DNA from: Lojkania enalia
Taxonomy: Eukaryota > Ascomycota > Dothideomycetes > Pleosporales
Direction: 5' to 3'
Assembly: GCA_010094045.1 (NCBI GenBank)
Contig: ML986588.1
Location: 620,001 to 684,000, forward strand
DNA: 64,000 nt
The translations under genes and the position numbers were made by a program. The notes beneath the pieces were generated by a model. It was not told where the DNA came from. It ran no database searches and saw only the letters and a program-made list of their open reading frames with translations. Shown here in pieces: positions 59,920-64,000 of the stretch; the stretch's first letter is position 1, and each line of letters begins with the position of its first letter.

Positions 59920-61113
59920 GCAGGGCCTATCAAGACTGGTTGAAGATTGAGGTGGCTAGTGCATTGTTTATATAGTGGCACAGGGCAAGGTTCTTTGTCT
60001 GTCTATTTCCTTGGTACAAGAGATCTCCCATGCATCATGCCGGTAAAATCTGCATTAGTCGGCGCATAGCGCAGGAGTTGTGGGTTGATCATTTCTGGTT
60101 TACGCAATACAGTAATTTGTCAGTTATTCCTACCATCTCGTTCTTCGTTTCTCCACCGTGATCCGAAGTGAGTGCACGTTCACTTGTTGCTTTTTCGGAC
60201 GCCCCGCCGGGAAAATCTAACGTGTTCGTATTTGATCGGAGCTGGGCAGCTTTTAGAGGGCCATTGAAGCCCCCAAGCTCCATCTAGTACCCCGGCTTAA
60301 CAACAATACATAGCAGTGAAAATGGATTTCTCGCGGTCAAGATTAAGAGATGTGTGGGATGTACAAGTGCGTCCATGAGTCCCTTTCTGCGGGATTCCCG
60401 GGAACAAAAGCATCACACACCACACGTGGCCTCGCGCTCAGGCTCGGCGCTTGATGGATCCGAAGCCACGTCTAGGATATAAGGGAGTTCCCTAGTGGAA
60501 GCATACGTTGTACGGGCGTCCCGGAACTAGCAGGCAGATAGTGCAAACGAGGTGATTACACAATCTGTGTTAGGGCTGAGTCGAGTATTTGAGATGGCCA
60601 GCTCGACGGGGCACGAGACGGGGCACGAGACGGCGTCCTGGAGCGTGAGATTAATGGGAGACGGACCGCGCAATTGGACAGTGGGGTTAGAAAAAGAGCG
60701 CATAGAGTGAGGCAGTGCAGCAATAAGACGCACCCGGTTTCAGGTGCAGCGAATCCAGGTTCGGGTGGTACAGATAAATGCCATTGTCCACCCTGCCACC
60801 CTTGCACGCATCATCGCTCCCGCACGTCGCCGGTGATCTGCTTATTCCCCTCCGAGCGTGCCGGGCTCGACTCCAGAAACCTGCTACAGCTTCCCGCCGC
60901 CTCTTCTACCTCCAGCATGATACTGCCGCAATAGTAGAAGCCATCTACACACTCCGATACGGGCCTCCGATACCGCGCTGGACTGGACGAGTCGATGGAG
61001 AGAGAGCGCACCGTCTCGCCGAGCATCCGCCATCGATAAGAAATAGACGGGATTCGCATGACCGCGTCGCCGCCCGCAGAACCCCAACCCCGCAATTCAC
61101 CACTCTGACAACC
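59920..61113. other. 1.2 kb intergenic, promoter of RING gene
   Basis: No supported exon. The frame of the RING protein stays open upstream to an ATG at 60778, but the sequence there is Arg/Pro-rich without family character, while a good signal peptide starts at 61114. Confidence 0.45.
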
Positions 61114-62892
61114 ATGGCTACGGGTTTGCGGCAGCTGCCATGGCTGCTCAGCTGCGTGCTCTTTGTAATGCTGTCGGGAGCAGTCGACATCGTGCCCTCC
61201 AACGAGAGCACCGCCCTCGAGACTCACGGCGTTCGCATATTGCAGGACACTTCGGGCGCGAACCTTTCGGAGCTGGCGCCCTTGACAGATGAAGCGCAAA
61301 TGAAAGGGCCTGTCAGTAGACTGCGAATGTTGCTTGTCTATCGTACTCAGGACTAACACATGGCAGAATCCTCAGTCCTACCGAGGGACCCTCTTCAACA
61401 CAAATGTCTCGAACATGGCCAATGTTCCTGCAGAGGTCATTCCGTATATAAGTTGCAGCCCTGCCGACTACTCTGGGAATTTCAACGCTTTAAGCGTCGT
61501 TCAAAATGCAATGCAAACAAACATCACCGCCATTATCCTGTACACTACCAGATCCGACTACTGTAATCTGACAGAACCGACCGAACAATTGCAACAGTTC
61601 CCGATATTCTCAATGACGAGCGCATCCGACTCTCAAAAAGTACTAGACAATATTGACGACCTTCCAGCTTCACAGCTGTACTTCATCACAATAATCCGCG
61701 AGGGTGTGAATAACCAACCAACCAATTCGAATGATAACGATGGCGAACAAAATCAAAACCCGCTAGGCCCATCTCCATCGACAGCTGTAGCCATGATCAT
61801 CCTCTACAGCATCACAGGTATCATTACCGCACTCTTCCTCGTCATCATCATTACAGGCGCCATAAGGGCACACCGGAACCCAGAAAGATACGGTCCACGG
61901 GACGTTTTAGGCCGGCCACGGCAGAGCAGGGCTCGTGGCCTCGGAAGAGCGATTCTGGATACTATTCCCATTGTCAAATTTGGAGAACGGGAAACACCAA
62001 AACCAACAGATGTGGAACTTGGATCTACAGCGGAAGCGCGGGAGGTTAACAACGCAAACGATGAAGTAAGGGTCCAGAGCAAACCGGCAGGCACAGAAGC
62101 CCAAACTGCAGAAAATATCGAAGGACAGAGGGATGATGATGATGCCGAACAACCATCTGGAATTGCTCCAGCACAACCCGCAGCTACGTCTACGCCAACC
62201 GCACAAAACAATTCTTCTCCCGACGAAGGACTAGGGTGCTCAATCTGCACAGATGACTTCGAGAAAGGTCAGGATATTCGCGTGCTACCATGCAACCACA
62301 AATTCCACCCAGAATGCGTAGATCCATGGCTGCTCAACGTATCTGGCACCTGTCCTCTATGGTGAGTTCCCCCTCGCTCTTATCTTTTATGGCTTATATC
62401 TAACAACCACACAGCCGCGTAGACCTCCGACCAACAACATCCCGCACAACAGAAGGCTCCGAGGATCTAGACAACGTCTCCCTAGCCCCGCCCCTCCAAC
62501 CCGACGCCGAACAATCAAATCGCCGCCACTCCACCCTTAGAGACATTCTCTCCCTACGCTCCCGACCAAACGCCTCCGCCGAAGAACGCATCTCCGCATT
62601 GAGGCGCCTGCGCGAGCAGCGGAGAAATCAGAGCCGTGAAGATGCCGCGGGAAGTGCCAACGCGAGCACAGAGGATGTGGCGAATGTAAGAAGGAGCAGG
62701 AGGATCAGCGCCAGGTTCCACGAGGCGTTCAGCATCCGAACGAGGAGGGGTGGCCAGGAGGACACCGCGGCGGCGGCATCGGCGTCGAACGCGGAGAGCT
62801 CGGGTGCTGCGGGGCAACCGGGTACAGTGGAGGAATCGCCAGCACCGAGCTCGAGTAGTCGGAATGAGGTGGATGCGCCCGGACGGCCATAA
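61114..62892 (+). CDS. Membrane-anchored RING-H2 E3 ubiquitin ligase (PA-TM-RING-like)
   Basis: 556 residues; exons 61114-61311, 61367-62361, 62415-62892. Signal peptide MATGLRQLPWLLSCVLFVML is followed by a lumenal domain with N-glycosylation sites (NESTAL, NVSN, NITA), resembling the protease-associated fold of this class. One membrane helix (MIILYSITGIITALFLVIII, about 210-232) precedes a basic stop-transfer and a long acidic cytosolic linker. The RING-H2 finger (about 356-400) reads CSICTDDFEKGQDIRVLPCN, HKFHPECVDPWLL and CPLCR, with C3H2C3 order; the CPLC motif is formed across the last intron. The C-terminal 150 residues are Arg/Ser-rich and disordered. Such proteins ubiquitinate membrane cargo in the secretory or endosomal pathway. 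Substrate unknown. Confidence 0.9.
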
Positions 62893-64000
62893 ACTTTCGA
62901 AGGGTTGGTGATGAGCGCCGGGATCTCTCTCCGAGATGTAAAGGTTATATGGGCGTTTTATGGGTTTTGGGGGGGTTCCACTCCTTTAGCAGACGAGTTT
63001 GCTTCCTGTGGTTTCGACTGCATCATATGGCGTTTTGGAGACCATGCTTGTGGTTTTTTTTTTTTTTTTTGGGAATGACCGGGTGTGATGGGGTACACAA
63101 GGAATGAAGTTGGTGGTGTTTTATTTTGGATGGGAGTTTGAGGGACATGTGGCGCTGAGCCATTATTGTGTATATGATCGATTAATTGACGGGTGGATGT
63201 ACAAGTATGCTTGTGCGCGGGCAAAAGGAAAAGGTATCTGTATAAATTGATGAATTGATTCAGAGACGATTAGGATTTTTGTCGCTGTTACGAAATGTGA
63301 ATGTGCATGTGGACATGCGGTAATGTGTGTCTCTGAGTGTATGGGACGGGTCGAATTGGAATAAGTTCCTGGCTTAGGATTGGTACTGTATTGTGCTGTG
63401 TTATAAATGGGAGCATTCTAGTATATATCACGTCTATTCCGAATATTCCCCACGTCCTAATAATACTCGGCGTCGATGTTCGCAGTTCTGAGCGCGAACG
63501 ACTTTTTCTTCTCCAACAATGTGCGCGCATAGGAAGGAGATGTTGGACTCTGGGCTATCAACAATTATAAACCCTCTACAACGGGGAACCTCCGAACTTC
63601 GGCACCAGCGCTGGACATGTGAAAGAGAGAAAGATAAGTCGTATTTTAAAGCGACTATAGTGTAATAAGCTATCTCGCGTTTTAATTTTCTTTTTCGGTA
63701 GGAGGGAAGAAGGGCGCATATAGTTACGGTGGAAGATTCGTTGTCCTAAAAATAAATCAGATAAAAGAAATTATAGTAATATTAAAAATCCTAGTAAGGG
63801 TGACTGTTCAATGAGTAAATAACGGGCCATATGGCAGTAGAATAAGGTAGTGTAGTAGAACACGACCATGCTAGAAGACAAGTCGTTCCAGAAATATACA
63901 AAGACTGAAGGTATAGTAATATTGCGGGATAAGTGCCTGGCGGGACCTGTATGCGCAACGTCTCCGCGTAGCAGGGGGTGCGAGGAGGAATCGGTTGACC
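62893..64000. other. 3' intergenic to window end
   Basis: No exon is supported. It contains a T17 run at 63054-63070; an AT-rich tail from about 63640 onward shows no repeat structure that I can name. Confidence 0.45.
63054..63070. repeat. Poly-T tract (17 T)
   Basis: Simple T run in the 3' flank of the RING gene. Confidence 0.9.

Noticed and set aside
60778..61113. In-frame upstream extension of the RING protein to an earlier ATG
   Set aside because: Would bury a clean signal peptide at 61114 and adds only Arg/Pro-rich sequence.

Overview
The window looks like chromosomal DNA of a filamentous ascomycete (Pezizomycotina), most likely a leotiomycete/helotialean. Support comes from dense genes on both strands, many 45-90 nt introns with GTATGT/GTAAGT donors and CTAAC-type branch sites, a GPI-anchored CFEM protein, a fungal P450, a Baeyer-Villiger monooxygenase, a LaeA-type methyltransferase and fungus-specific families. 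No prokaryotic operons, rRNA, CRISPR arrays or intact transposons are seen, and no tRNA was recognised by eye. The exact lineage is inferred.

Layout. 0.6-2.7 kb: Mediator subunit Med17. 3.3-4.2 kb: a decayed copy of a secreted MRJP/Yellow-type gene. 4.7-9.6 kb: mitochondrial enoyl reductase (ETR1 type) and a very intron-rich 6-phosphofructokinase. 10.5-15.9 kb: a FAR1-type zinc-finger protein, then a P450 and a methyltransferase transcribed divergently from one intergenic region. 16.2-21 kb: two fungus-specific proteins, one with a C-terminal membrane segment and one nuclear-looking with a SAP-like tail. 22.3-24.1 kb: a Baeyer-Villiger monooxygenase whose conserved C-terminal tail is cut off by an in-frame TAG. 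24.7-31.4 kb: a mitochondrial ABC1/UbiB protein, a kelch protein and succinyl-CoA ligase beta. 31.7-35.4 kb: a small basic protein, a 3-ketoacyl-CoA thiolase and NTF2. 36-39.6 kb: an NAD(P)-dependent reductase and a stand-alone MetE-C-type enzyme. 40.7-42.3 kb: a degenerate homeobox/C2H2 gene with a frameshift. 44.9-50.7 kb: the CFEM protein, NCA2 and Rab GTPase Sec4. 51.7-62.9 kb: an MFS transporter, proteasome ATPase Rpt6, a VNX1-type cation/H+ antiporter and a membrane RING-H2 protein. The last 1.1 kb is non-coding.

Most genes are housekeeping (transcription, glycolysis, mitochondria, proteasome, secretion, nuclear transport). Accessory genes (MRJP relic, P450/methyltransferase pair, BVMO, CFEM, homeobox gene) are interspersed and do not form an obvious biosynthetic cluster; no PKS, NRPS or terpene cyclase is present. 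I found no clearly new multi-gene system. The strongest anomalies are the apparent GA-AG intron in phosphofructokinase, the TAG in place of a conserved Trp in the BVMO, the frameshifted homeobox/C2H2 gene and the MRJP relic. Exon coordinates were worked out by hand from splice motifs and reading frame.
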